The translations under genes were made by a program, and so were the position numbers. From the NCBI GenBank assembly GCA_903835005.1, contig CAILLK010000163.1, positions 38,919 to 102,918 on the forward strand: a stretch of 64,000 nucleotides of DNA, read 5' to 3'. Below are positions 9,304 to 18,298 of this stretch, one piece after another. This stretch comes from an uncultured Bacteroidota bacterium (lineage in GTDB: Bacteria; Bacteroidota; Bacteroidia; Chitinophagales; Chitinophagaceae). The notes beneath the pieces were generated by a model. The model was given only the letters and a program-made list of their open reading frames with translations, was not told the DNA's origin and ran no database searches. Numbering within the stretch: the stretch's first letter is position 1; every line of letters starts with the position of its first letter.

Positions 9304-10248
9304 TTACCAGGCGAGAGCACTCGCCCCCAATATTGCAGCATCGGCATCGGGCAAGGCTGACTGCAACAGAGTTACCTTGTTTTTATAAATATTCAGCAGA
9401 TTATCTTCCAGGTGTTTTTTTGCAGGAACCAGCAGCATATCACCAGCATTGGCCAGCCCTCCAAAGAAAATAATGGCCTCAGGCGATGTAACAGCTACCA
9501 TATCGGCCAAAGTCTGTCCAAGAATACCCGCAGTGAACTCATAAAGCTCCTGGGCAAACGCATCTCCCTTTCTTGCAGCCTCCTGAATCATTCTTGCCGT
9601 CAGGTTGCCTTTATGCGCTCTTAGTGAGGTAGCATCATTTCGTTCTGCAAGCCATAGCTCAGCAGTGATTACCAGTCCTGTTGCCGATGCGTATCTTTCC
9701 AGGCATCCTTTTCGGCCGCAGTTGCAAAGCCTGCCATTTCTTACCGCAATCACATGGCCAAGTTCGCCAGCAAGCCCATCATGGCCATATATTACCTGCC
9801 CGTTGGCTACAAAACCGCTGCCAAGGCCGGTGCCCAGCGTTACCATTATAAAATCCTTCATGCCTTTTGCCGCGCCATAGGTCATTTCGCCGATAGCTGC
9901 GGCATTGGCATCATTGGTTAATATTGCCTTCAGCCCCAGCGCTTCACTAATCAGATTTGCCAATGGAATAATTCCCTTCCAGGGCAGGTTGGGGGCAAAA
10001 ATAATTTCTCCGGTGTAGTAGTTTCCGTTAGGCGCGCCTATTCCGGTACCCGCAATATTTTCAAGTCCCGCTTTTTTAATCACCGGGACCAGTTCTGTTT
10101 GCAAAGTTGAAATATACGCTTCAACTGTAGCATGTCCGGTTGTCGGCAAGCTGCCTTTCGTTATTATTTCGCCCCTCCGGTTTACCAGCCCGTAAGCGGT
10201 ATTTGTGCCACCGATATCAATACCGAGGCTAAGTGATCTTGTATTCAT
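9304..10248 (-). CDS. ROK family sugar kinase (glucokinase-like)
   Basis: This 314-residue protein has the N-terminal ATP-binding motif LGIDIGGTNTAYGLV (residues 8-22) and TLGTGLGSGFV in the phosphate-binding region. The ROK zinc site is visible as GHVIAVRNGRLCNCGRKGC, with a CxCGxxGCxE pattern. ROK kinases phosphorylate glucose, N-acetylglucosamine, mannose or similar sugars; the exact sugar cannot be read from the sequence. No DNA-binding domain is present, so this is a kinase and not a ROK repressor. Its 5' end overlaps the PIN toxin gene by 20 bases, which implies shared transcription. Confidence 0.88.
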   Translation of the reverse strand: MNTRSLSLGIDIGGTNTAYGLVNRRGEIITKGSLPTTGHATVEAYISTLQTELVPVIKKAGLENIAGTGIGAPNGNYYTGEIIFAPNLPWKGIIPLANLISEALGLKAILTNDANAAAIGEMTYGAAKGMKDFIMVTLGTGLGSGFVANGQVIYGHDGLAGELGHVIAVRNGRLCNCGRKGCLERYASATGLVITAELWLAERNDATSLRAHKGNLTARMIQEAARKGDAFAQELYEFTAGILGQTLADMVAVTSPEAIIFFGGLANAGDMLLVPAKKHLEDNLLNIYKNKVTLLQSALPDADAAILGASALAW

Positions 10249-10648
10249 TCAGAAAATCTATTGGTTTTAAAATGGGTATTCCCCGAAAAGGATGCATATC
10301 CAATAAATGTTTAACACCTGAGATAATCCATTCTGCGCCTCCATTTATTGCAACAGAGAGGTATTTATCATCTTTCGGGTCTATACAAGCCACCACCGGG
10401 GTATGAAATAATATCGGAAATGATACAGAAATGATGTTATCAATAAAGGCTAAACGTTTATTTAGCGGAACATATCGTTCAAATTTAATTCTCGAAAATA
10501 CCTGTTTGTATTCTTCCTCTATTTCAATTGAAATCAATATTGTGCCTGTTATTCTGGCTTTAATTAATGCTTTACCTGGAGTACTGTTTTTATTAAATAA
10601 AGCGCTAAGCAGTACGTTGGTATCGAAGATGAAAAAATTATTCCTCAT
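10229..10648 (-). CDS. PIN-domain toxin (VapC-like, type II toxin-antitoxin)
   Basis: This 139-residue protein begins FFIFDTNVLLSALF, with the first PIN-domain acid in DTNVLLSA. It has a second acid cluster in IEIEEEYKQVF and the distal acids in DPKDDKYLSVAI. That makes it a probable metal-dependent ribonuclease of the PIN family found in Bacteroidota toxin-antitoxin loci. Its start overlaps the end of the upstream antitoxin gene by 11 bases, the usual toxin-antitoxin arrangement. Its 3' end overlaps the ROK kinase start. All expected acidic residues appear intact. Confidence 0.85.
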   Translation of the reverse strand: MRNNFFIFDTNVLLSALFNKNSTPGKALIKARITGTILISIEIEEEYKQVFSRIKFERYVPLNKRLAFIDNIISVSFPILFHTPVVACIDPKDDKYLSVAINGGAEWIISGVKHLLDMHPFRGIPILKPIDFLNEYKIT

Positions 10649-10871
10649 CTTTCAATAGTTCTTCCATAATTTCAGGTGTCAACCCGTTTTTTTTAGCTAT
10701 TTCACTTGTCTCTTTCATAATATCAAACAAACGGTCGTTAGCAGATTTACTATTTAAAAAGTAATTAAGCCAGACATTAATGTAGTTCTCAGCGATAGTC
10801 TTCTTTTCTTTGTCTGCATGTTCATAAGATTTTGCCAGTGAATCAGGAACATGAATTGAAATGGTATTCAT
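10638..10871 (-). CDS. antitoxin partner of the PIN toxin
   Basis: This 77-residue protein has an N-terminal MNTISIHVPDSLAKSYEHAD, which resembles a ribbon-helix-helix DNA-binding strand plus helix. A hydrophobic and acidic C-terminal tail (EIAKKNGLTPEIMEELLKDE) is likely to wrap the toxin. I chose the ATG at 10869-10871 over a TTG three codons upstream. It lies immediately upstream of, and overlaps, the PIN gene. By family analogy it would neutralise the toxin and autoregulate the promoter. Confidence 0.8.
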   Translation of the reverse strand: MNTISIHVPDSLAKSYEHADKEKKTIAENYINVWLNYFLNSKSANDRLFDIMKETSEIAKKNGLTPEIMEELLKDEE

Positions 10872-10916
10872 AAAAGGCAATTTTACTTATAAAGTTAAGA
10901 AAAAATAGTTAATTCA

Positions 10917-11765
10917 CTATCCCAGCACCACATTATCAATCAGTCTTATTTCGCCTATCCACGCTGCTATAAGCGCCACCATTGGCCGGCCTGCTTCAAA
11001 ATCGGGCAGCAGGGTCAGGTCCCGGGCATCTGCAAGCGCCACATATTCCGGCACAAAGCCTTTTGCCGTCAGAATATCCTCACATTCTTTTCTTACAATA
11101 GCAAAACGGGCTGAGCCCTGTTTTGATTCTATAGAAACCAGGCATTGGTATATGGTACCTGCCACCGAGCGCTGTGCTTCAGTCAGTCTGCGGTTGCGCG
11201 AACTCATGGCCAGGCCATCCGCTTCCCTTATGGTTGGGCAAACTTTAACGGTAACATCTTTCATGTCGCGCATCGTTACCAGCTTATTGATCACCATACA
11301 TTGCTGATAGTCTTTCTGACCCAGATACAGGCAATGGGGCAGAACAATATCCAGCAAGCGGGCAACCACCTGGCCCACACCTTTGAAATGCCCGGGCCTG
11401 CGGGCACCCTCCAGGATAGTATCCAGATAACCGAAATCATAGGTTTCAGTTTGTTCGGGGCCGCCGGGATAAATTTCAGAAACGGGGGGTAAAAATAATA
11501 CTTCACATCCTGCATTCAGCAGCAGCTCAATATCACCTTCTACCGACACCGGATATTTTTCAAAGTCCGTTTTATTATTGAATTGGGTGGGATTCAGAAA
11601 TATACTGCATACTGTAAACAACCCATCCTGCCTCGCTTTTTCGATAAGGGAGATATGTCCGGAATGCAGTGCTCCCATGGTAGGAATAAAGCCAGCCTTG
11701 CATCCCAGCGCTTTCTTGTTCTTTATGTATTGCTGTATATCGGTTACATTTTTAATAATTACCAT
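10917..11765 (-). CDS. panC: pantoate--beta-alanine ligase
   Basis: This 282-residue pantothenate synthetase condenses pantoate and beta-alanine with ATP, the last step to pantothenate (CoA pathway). FIPTMGALHSGHISLI (about residues 26-41) carries the HxGH-type nucleotide-binding signature. GQKDYQQCMVI and the KMS-like SSRNRRL segment complete the nucleotidyl-transferase active site. Its length matches the family (about 280). It is divergent from the GT5 gene, an arrangement I recall as common in Bacteroidota. The start is the ATG at 11763-11765. Confidence 0.97.
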   Translation of the reverse strand: MVIIKNVTDIQQYIKNKKALGCKAGFIPTMGALHSGHISLIEKARQDGLFTVCSIFLNPTQFNNKTDFEKYPVSVEGDIELLLNAGCEVLFLPPVSEIYPGGPEQTETYDFGYLDTILEGARRPGHFKGVGQVVARLLDIVLPHCLYLGQKDYQQCMVINKLVTMRDMKDVTVKVCPTIREADGLAMSSRNRRLTEAQRSVAGTIYQCLVSIESKQGSARFAIVRKECEDILTAKGFVPEYVALADARDLTLLPDFEAGRPMVALIAAWIGEIRLIDNVVLG

Positions 11766-11819
11766 AAGACTATTTTTGGCTTTCGGGATGCAAAGTACGG
11801 TTGGAATTCAATATTTTCG

Positions 11820-11827
11820 TAATTTTG
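11820..11827 (+). promoter_or_regulatory. -7 promoter element (TAATTTTG) for the GT5-DUF4270-glmS unit
   Basis: TAATTTTG matches the Bacteroidota TAnnTTTG -7 consensus. A TTG triplet lies about 17 bases upstream as a possible -33 element. The GT5 start codon is 45 bases downstream. This supports the ATG at 11873 over a longer reading frame that begins before the promoter. Confidence 0.65.
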
Positions 11828-11872
11828 CAGACCATTGCAAATTTTTTACAACAAAAATTAATTTTTGAGCGC

Positions 11873-12700
11873 ATGTCTGCAGACACAAAGAAACGTGTTT
11901 TAATTATTGCCAACGAACTTTCTCCCTATACAGAGTTTACTGATTTTGCCCAGATACTTAATAAACTGGCTATTAAGACTTTTGACTCCGGACTTGAAGT
12001 CCGTGTTATCATGCCCCGGTTTGGAGTTATCAACGAGCGGCGGCATAGATTGCATGAGGTTGTGAGGTTGTCAGGTATCAATGTGATCATTGACAAAGAC
12101 GATTATCCGCTCATTATTAAAGTAGCTTCTCTGCCAAATGCCCGGCTCCAGGTTTATTTTATGGATAATGAAGACTACTTCAAACGCAAGTCTGTTTTCC
12201 GCGATGATCAGGACAATTTTCATGATGATAACGGCGAAAGGATGATATTTTTCTGCAAAAGCGCTTTGGAAACTGTTAAGAAATTTGGCTGGCCTCCGCA
12301 TGTTATTCATTGCCATGGCTGGATGACTTCACTTATTCCGCTATATCTGAAAACCACTTACAAAAAAGAGCCGGTTTTTGGTTATTCAAAAATCATTTAC
12401 ACTGCACAGGCCAACCAGTTCAAAGAAATATTGAACCCCAATTTTATGAAGAAGGCCATGATAAGCAGTGAAATTAAGGATAAAGACCTGGAACCATTCA
12501 AGGATGGTTCAAATACGGCCCTTACTATAGGTGCTGGTAAAAGCGCCGATGTGGTTGTTTTTGGTTCTGAAAAAATTGATAAGAAGGTATCTGATGAATT
12601 AAAACCAAGCCGTTATAAAAAAGTGCTCAAATATGAAACAAGCTGGAAGGAGGATGTAACACCCTTACTTGACTTATATAAAAGCTTAACAGAGTCTTAG
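11873..12700 (+). CDS. half-size glycogen/starch synthase-like protein (GT5 N-terminal domain only)
   Basis: This 275-residue protein has VLIIANELSPYTEFTDFA at the N-terminus, corresponding to the GT5 KxGGL-type substrate loop. DVIHCHGWMTSL-like residues (PHVIHCHGWMTSLIPLY, about 140-156) and the KIIYTAQANQF segment follow the N-terminal Rossmann half of glycogen synthase. The C-terminal GT-B half, including the second donor-binding KxGGL-type loop, is absent. Full synthases are about 470-530 residues. The start at 11873 follows a -7 promoter. It is followed by DUF4270 and glmS, a linkage I recall in other Bacteroidota. Catalytic activity is uncertain. Confidence 0.8.
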   Translation: MSADTKKRVLIIANELSPYTEFTDFAQILNKLAIKTFDSGLEVRVIMPRFGVINERRHRLHEVVRLSGINVIIDKDDYPLIIKVASLPNARLQVYFMDNEDYFKRKSVFRDDQDNFHDDNGERMIFFCKSALETVKKFGWPPHVIHCHGWMTSLIPLYLKTTYKKEPVFGYSKIIYTAQANQFKEILNPNFMKKAMISSEIKDKDLEPFKDGSNTALTIGAGKSADVVVFGSEKIDKKVSDELKPSRYKKVLKYETSWKEDVTPLLDLYKSLTES

Positions 12701-12728
12701 TATTTATTTTGCCAACTTAGCCTTCAAA

Positions 12729-14222
12729 TTGAACATTTTGAAACAACTGATTCATACAACTAGTCTTGTAATATTATTATTTTTTGCCATTTTCATCCAG
12801 TATAGTTGCCATGAAAATGTATTGATCAATTCAAAGATTTCACCATCCAATAATGCCGTAGGTGTTTATTCAGTTGCACTTCCCTGTATGACCTATACTT
12901 ATTACAGCGATTCTGCTGTAACGAGTACGAATATCGGCGGGGTACCTATATACCAGGGAGTTGGGTCTTTTATTGATCCTTTTTTTGGCGGCATGACTGG
13001 CGCTACCTATTTTCAGATAGTGCCACAATACCCAAGTACCGACACATTTACCGGGTACACAATGGATAGCGCATTCCTGATTATGCCTTACAGCGGATTC
13101 ACTTGGGGAGATACAACAGCAGCTACGGGCTCTAACTATACTCAGACTTACCAGGTATTTTATATGCTGGATACAATGACTCTTGGAAATACTTATTATT
13201 CCAACTCTACCGAGCCCATTGACCTTGCCAACCCGCTTAGTGCTCCAACAGCAGTGAATATTTACCACCTTCGCGATTCAGTGGGCACATACCCTAATGT
13301 ACTGGATGTCAATCATCCCGGATTAAGAATTCCGCTTTATTTGCCTGTTATTAAGAACAGGATTTATAATGCTATACAGAATATCTCAAGTACCAGTACC
13401 AATCCTTTCCAGGATTTCATGAATGCCTTCAACGGTATTTGTCTCCGGGTAGCCGATACACGCAAATCATCCCTGGCTATACCTTATTTCCAGCTCGACG
13501 GTCTGACCGATTTTTCTCAGGCAGGGGTTGCCATGTATTATCATCCTACGGGAACTACTGTTACAGCTGATTCTTATTCTATTTTTAATTTCAATACATC
13601 GTATTGCGCCCATTTCAACAGTATCAACCGTTCTTACCGTCAATATCCGGTAAATCAGCTTATACAGGAAGGCAAGGCCAATACCCAAATTGTTGCATTG
13701 CAGAACCAGCCGGGAGCCAGTATTGATGTGGTTATTCCCCGAATTACTACTTTGCCTGCTGGTGTTATCAATAAAGCCGAATTGCAGTTAACGCTGCTTC
13801 CGCAATATAATGTAACATCAACCTCAGTTACCGATACCTTTTTTGCCCCTGAGCGATTATACCCAACTGGTATAGCCAATGCGCTTTACCCGCCTGGCGC
13901 AGGAGCTGGTGTGGCCTATAACATTGCCGACCGCTATCCCTTATACAGCACATCCCCGCTTGCAGTGCTTGATGGTTTCCTGCATACCGGTTTCGGCTCC
14001 GGGGCCAACCTGCAGACTTTTACTATTGATATTCCCCGAGAGGTTATGTATTCTCTGTCTCAGAAGAATGACACTATTCATCTTCAGGTGAATGGGTCGC
14101 AGGATTATTATGGCGCCTTTCATATGGTAGCTGGTGGTGGCAATTACGGCACTTCCGGAACCACTGATACTTTATATCGGGCTAAATTGGTAGTTACTTA
14201 TTCACAATTGACAAATCACTAA
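12729..14222 (+). CDS. DUF4270 family lipoprotein
   Basis: This protein of about 497 residues starts with TTG (12729; another TTG at 12738 is possible). It has a lipoprotein signal peptide (LVILLFFAIFIQYSC, lipidated Cys near residue 27) and a beta-rich body with repeated Y/T/S strands. The order and spacing match DUF4270, a Bacteroidota-specific secreted family of unknown function that I recall between the GT5-like gene and glmS. The stop is six bases from the glmS start, so the two are probably co-transcribed. No catalytic motif is visible. Confidence 0.8.
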   Translation: MNILKQLIHTTSLVILLFFAIFIQYSCHENVLINSKISPSNNAVGVYSVALPCMTYTYYSDSAVTSTNIGGVPIYQGVGSFIDPFFGGMTGATYFQIVPQYPSTDTFTGYTMDSAFLIMPYSGFTWGDTTAATGSNYTQTYQVFYMLDTMTLGNTYYSNSTEPIDLANPLSAPTAVNIYHLRDSVGTYPNVLDVNHPGLRIPLYLPVIKNRIYNAIQNISSTSTNPFQDFMNAFNGICLRVADTRKSSLAIPYFQLDGLTDFSQAGVAMYYHPTGTTVTADSYSIFNFNTSYCAHFNSINRSYRQYPVNQLIQEGKANTQIVALQNQPGASIDVVIPRITTLPAGVINKAELQLTLLPQYNVTSTSVTDTFFAPERLYPTGIANALYPPGAGAGVAYNIADRYPLYSTSPLAVLDGFLHTGFGSGANLQTFTIDIPREVMYSLSQKNDTIHLQVNGSQDYYGAFHMVAGGGNYGTSGTTDTLYRAKLVVTYSQLTNH

Positions 14223-14228
14223 TCAGTT

Positions 14229-16067
14229 ATGTGTGGTATTGTAGGATATATTGGTAAAAAAGAAGCTTATCCAATACTGGTTAAAGGCCTCAAGAGGTTG
14301 GAATACAGGGGCTACGACAGCGCTGGTATTGCCCTGCTTAATGGTGGAATGACCGTTTTCAGGAAGGCAGGCAAAGTTACGGATCTCGAAAAGATCGTTG
14401 ACCCGGCGCATACAACCGCCACCATCGGTATCGGCCATACACGCTGGGCCACCCATGGCGAACCCAATGACCGCAATGCCCATCCGCATTTATCCCAATC
14501 CGGCGACCTGGCTATTATACATAACGGCATCATCGAAAATTACTCATCGCTTAAAGAGTTACTGGTTGGTCGCGGCTATATTTTTCATTCAGATACCGAT
14601 ACCGAAATACTGATCAACCTCATTGAGGAAGTTCAGAAAAAGGAGAACACATCGCTTGATAATGCGGTGCGTATAGCGCTGAATGAAGTAGTAGGCGCAT
14701 ATGCAATCGTTATTCTCAATAAAAACAATCCCGATCAGCTTATTGCAGCCCGCAAAGGCAGCCCCTTGGTAATAGGTATTGGTGATGATGAGTTTTACAT
14801 CGCTTCTGATGCTTCTCCTATTATTGAGTATACAAAAAACGTAGTTTATATAGAGGAGCAGGAGTATGCGGTTGTGAACCGGGATGGTACTTACTCTATA
14901 CGTACCCTGGGCAATGTGGAGAAATCACCGGAGATAAAGAAAATTGAATTTTCGATCGAAATGATAGAAAAGGGTGGTTTTGAGCACTTCATGCTAAAGG
15001 AAATCTATGAGCAGCCCAAAGCCATCGAAGACTCCCTGCGTGGCCGTATGAATGCCCAGCAGGGCTGGATAAAGCTCGGCGGCCTTGATGAATACATCAA
15101 CCGTATTGATAATGCCGAGCGTTTTATCATTACCGCCTGCGGCACATCGTGGCACTCAGGGCTCATAGGCGAATACCTGATAGAAGACCTGGCGCGTGTA
15201 CCTGTGGAGGTGGAATACGCCTCCGAGTTCCGTTACCGCAATCCGATCATTACCGATAAAGATGTGGTTATTGCCATTTCCCAGTCGGGCGAAACTGCCG
15301 ATACACTGGCGGCTATTCAACTGGCCAAGGAGCGGCAGGCGCTTATTTATGGCTTGTGCAATGTTATTGGTTCGTCCATAGCCCGAACTGTTCATGCAGG
15401 CTCTTATACGCATGCCGGCCCCGAGATAGGGGTAGCTTCAACCAAGGCATTCTCCACCCAGATTTCCCTGATTACGCTTATTGCCCTGCAACTGGCGATG
15501 GTAAAAGGAACAATCCCGGTATCTAAACTAAGGGAGATCCTCTATGAGCTGGAGAACATCCCTAAAAAGATTGAAGAGACCCTGCTGCTCGATGCCCAGA
15601 TCAGGGAGATAGCGGCTATTTATAAAGATGCTTCCAATTTCCTGTACCTCGGCCGTGGTTATAATTTCCCGGTGGCGCTTGAAGGAGCTCTGAAAATGAA
15701 AGAGATATCCTACATCCATGCCGAAGGCTATCCTGCAGCAGAGATGAAGCACGGACCCATTGCGCTGATCGATGAGAATATGCCTGTGGTGTTCCTGGCT
15801 ACCAACCAGAGCGCCTACGAGAAAATAGTATCTAATGTGCAGGAAGTAAAGGCGCGTAAAGGCAAGATTATTGCAGTAGTGCATAAAGGCGATACCCAGA
15901 TCCGCGCCCTTGCCGACCACATCATTGAAGTGCCGGAGACCGAAGAAATACTTTCACCGCTCATTACCATTGTGCCGCTTCAGTTGCTGGCCTACCATGT
16001 GGCCATTATGCGCGGTTGCAATGTAGATCAGCCCCGCAACCTGGCCAAGTCGGTAACCGTGGAGTAA
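14229..16067 (+). CDS. glmS: glutamine--fructose-6-phosphate aminotransferase (isomerizing)
   Basis: This 612-residue enzyme makes glucosamine-6-phosphate for peptidoglycan and lipid A. The N-terminal class II glutaminase begins MCGIVGYIG, so Cys2 becomes the nucleophile after Met removal; HTRWATHGEPND follows. Two SIS sugar-isomerase domains cover about residues 290-600, with ACGTSWHSGL, ISQSGETADTL and GPEIGVASTKAFSTQ. The C-terminus QPRNLAKSVTVE is the canonical glmS tail. There is no sign of a glmS ribozyme upstream, because the DUF4270 gene ends six bases before the start. Confidence 0.98.
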   Translation: MCGIVGYIGKKEAYPILVKGLKRLEYRGYDSAGIALLNGGMTVFRKAGKVTDLEKIVDPAHTTATIGIGHTRWATHGEPNDRNAHPHLSQSGDLAIIHNGIIENYSSLKELLVGRGYIFHSDTDTEILINLIEEVQKKENTSLDNAVRIALNEVVGAYAIVILNKNNPDQLIAARKGSPLVIGIGDDEFYIASDASPIIEYTKNVVYIEEQEYAVVNRDGTYSIRTLGNVEKSPEIKKIEFSIEMIEKGGFEHFMLKEIYEQPKAIEDSLRGRMNAQQGWIKLGGLDEYINRIDNAERFIITACGTSWHSGLIGEYLIEDLARVPVEVEYASEFRYRNPIITDKDVVIAISQSGETADTLAAIQLAKERQALIYGLCNVIGSSIARTVHAGSYTHAGPEIGVASTKAFSTQISLITLIALQLAMVKGTIPVSKLREILYELENIPKKIEETLLLDAQIREIAAIYKDASNFLYLGRGYNFPVALEGALKMKEISYIHAEGYPAAEMKHGPIALIDENMPVVFLATNQSAYEKIVSNVQEVKARKGKIIAVVHKGDTQIRALADHIIEVPETEEILSPLITIVPLQLLAYHVAIMRGCNVDQPRNLAKSVTVE

Positions 16068-16068
16068 A

Positions 16069-16641
16069 TTACGGACAATTTTCGCTTACCCCGTTCAGAC
16101 CTTCGCTGGTAACTGTAAGTTTTGCATTTTTTGTACCCGCACCGGTTATGATCCAGATGCTGTCGTAGTCATCATCGGCCCACACAGGTACCTGGCTTTT
16201 TGGTACGCCCAGCCCCCTGGTTATGGGCATAATATTGTGGTGTTCCCATACCAGCAGCACATTGCCTTTCTTATGGTTTTTTGTTATCAGGTCTTTAATT
16301 TCTTTGGCTACTCCCGTGCTGTCTGTTTTTTCAAATTTGGTATTTATATGCAGATTGTATTTTGTAGCCAGCGGGACAACAGTTTCAAACATCCGCGAGT
16401 GTTTGGTCGCTTTACCTTCTGTCAGTTTGCACACATATACGTATTCCGGCACAGCAAATTTGCCCTCCAGCGCCCTTGGCAGCGCTACAGCTCTGTTAAG
16501 TCCTTTACAGTTAAGGTTGTCGCCTTTTTTGGGCTTCTCGCCATGGCGGATGATGATCACTGAATCCTGGGCCATAACGCTGGTACTGAAGATAGTGGCC
16601 AGCAGCATACTGAATAAATAAACGGTAAATGATTGCTTCAT
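16069..16641 (-). CDS. secreted histidine phosphatase-like protein
   Basis: This 190-residue protein has a Sec signal peptide (MKQSFTVYLFSMLLATIFSTSVMAQ). After it comes VIIIRHGEKP, the phosphohistidine RHG motif of the histidine phosphatase (phosphoglycerate mutase-like) superfamily. The second histidine is probably in VLLVWEHHNIMP, and R48-type contacts in LNRAVALPRAL. Related Bacteroidota proteins are periplasmic, with unknown substrates. It is convergent with glmS, whose stop is two bases away, so the two transcripts probably overlap. Confidence 0.75.
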   Translation of the reverse strand: MKQSFTVYLFSMLLATIFSTSVMAQDSVIIIRHGEKPKKGDNLNCKGLNRAVALPRALEGKFAVPEYVYVCKLTEGKATKHSRMFETVVPLATKYNLHINTKFEKTDSTGVAKEIKDLITKNHKKGNVLLVWEHHNIMPITRGLGVPKSQVPVWADDDYDSIWIITGAGTKNAKLTVTSEGLNGVSENCP

Positions 16642-16784
16642 CTCTTTTGTGATTTAAAAACCGGTAAAGTTATAGCCGCCTCATAGATGGGGGAACGCCA
16701 CTCGCCATTGGTAACATAAAGTTGTTATTGGGGTGGTATAGTCTGGTGCAGGTTTTATTAATCTTTTCTGAAGGTTGAATTACT

Positions 16785-16792
16785 TAATTTTG
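16785..16792 (+). promoter_or_regulatory. -7 promoter element (TAATTTTG) of ispH
   Basis: This is a consensus TAnnTTTG element that ends only seven bases before the ispH ATG. Transcription would therefore start at or a few bases before the start codon, giving a nearly leaderless mRNA. Confidence 0.55.
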
Positions 16793-16799
16793 CACCACA

Positions 16800-18026
16800 A
16801 TGAAGTCGTTTGATGTTCCGGTACAATACCGCAGCCCGCTGATCAATGCCATTAAAGCAAGGCGCAAGGCAGATGATAAGATGAAGAAAGATTTCAGCCC
16901 GGTGGCGCTCGAAATCGGTTCGCTTACTGTTCTGCTGGCGCGGCATTTTGGCTTCTGCTATGGGGTGGAAAATGCTATTGAGATCGCTTTCAGGGCTTTA
17001 CAGGAAAACCCCGGCAGGCGCATCTTTCTGCTTAGTGAGATGATTCACAATCCCGGTGTGAATGCCGACCTGCAGGCGCTCGGCATCCGGTTCATTATGG
17101 ATACCAAAGGCAAGATGCTGATTGATTGGGACGACATAACCAGCCATGATGTGGTGATAATACCTGCCTTTGGCACTACTCTTGAAACGGAGCAATTACT
17201 GCGCGATAAAGGCATAGACCCTGCCCGTTATGAAACCACCTGCCCCTTTGTAGAGAAGGTTTGGAGCCGTGCCGGGAAAACCGGCGATGAGGGCTACACC
17301 ATAGTGGTGCATGGCAAGCCGGGACATGAAGAAACCAGGGCTACATTTTCACACAGCCGCGCCCATACGCCCACTGTTGTGGTGCGCGATATGGAGCAGG
17401 CCATACTGCTGGGCAGGTATATATGCCATGAATTGCCCGATGATGGATTTTATTCCGGTTTTGAAGGTCAGTTTTCTGATGGCTTTGATGTGAGCAGAGA
17501 CCTGCAGCGGATAGGTGTGGTAAACCAGACCACTATGCTGGCTACCGAAACTCAGGCCATTGCCGACTACCTGAAACGCAAAATGCTGGCATACTACAAC
17601 ACACCGGAAGATAAGGCATGGGAGCGGGTAGCCGATACGCGCGACACATTGTGCTATGCCACCAACGATAATCAGAGCGCTGTGCTGGGTATGCTGCAGC
17701 AACAGGCCGACATTGCCATTGTGGTGGGCGGGTACAACAGCTCCAATACTTCACACCTCGTGGAGCTTTGCGAAGCACAGTTGCCCGCTTACTTTATTAA
17801 AGATGAGCATTGCCTTCTGTCGGCCCGCGAGATAATCCATTATGACCTGCATAGCCATACAGAGCGCACAACTGCCGGGTACCTGCCGGTAGGCCGCCCG
17901 GTGCGGGTAATGCTGACCTCTGGTGCATCTTGCCCCGATGCACTCGTGGAGCGGGTGATAATGCGCCTGGCATTGCTGACGGGTAATCCGGATTATATAA
18001 ACGGTGTAAGGAGTAGCTGGGAGTAG
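16800..18026 (+). CDS. ispH: 4-hydroxy-3-methylbut-2-enyl diphosphate reductase
   Basis: This 408-residue [4Fe-4S] enzyme performs the last step of the MEP isoprenoid pathway, producing IPP and DMAPP from HMBPP. The three cluster cysteines lie in HFGFCYGVENAIE, ETTCPFVEKVW and TSGASCPDALVE. Conserved histidines lie in EMIHNPGVN and VHGKPGHEE. It is longer than E. coli IspH (316), with an N-terminal extension of about 35 residues and an insertion, as in Bacteroidota and cyanobacterial-type LytB proteins. The ATG at 16800 follows a -7 element by seven bases. Confidence 0.95.
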   Translation: MKSFDVPVQYRSPLINAIKARRKADDKMKKDFSPVALEIGSLTVLLARHFGFCYGVENAIEIAFRALQENPGRRIFLLSEMIHNPGVNADLQALGIRFIMDTKGKMLIDWDDITSHDVVIIPAFGTTLETEQLLRDKGIDPARYETTCPFVEKVWSRAGKTGDEGYTIVVHGKPGHEETRATFSHSRAHTPTVVVRDMEQAILLGRYICHELPDDGFYSGFEGQFSDGFDVSRDLQRIGVVNQTTMLATETQAIADYLKRKMLAYYNTPEDKAWERVADTRDTLCYATNDNQSAVLGMLQQQADIAIVVGGYNSSNTSHLVELCEAQLPAYFIKDEHCLLSAREIIHYDLHSHTERTTAGYLPVGRPVRVMLTSGASCPDALVERVIMRLALLTGNPDYINGVRSSWE

Positions 18027-18298
18027 GGTAGGGTTTACAATGAATTTATACCCCGGATTGTTTTAGTCTTTTATTCTTGCAGAGCATAACGGTAGGCTGC
18101 TGGTGAATATTTAAATTTGTATTAAGACATAATATTGGGCTCACTTTTGCGTTTATATCCAATAAATCTGTTGGGTATACAAATTATAAGAAGACTATTC
18201 AACCATTGTATCGTGTATTATTGATGAAAGGGGGAATTTAAACTGCAATGCCATTAAGGTTATTAATTGCAATCAGCTAAAACCAAAACAATATATAT

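Noticed and set aside
14223..14229. glmS ribozyme or riboswitch upstream of glmS
   Set aside because: Only six bases separate the DUF4270 stop from the glmS start, so there is no room and no sequence match.
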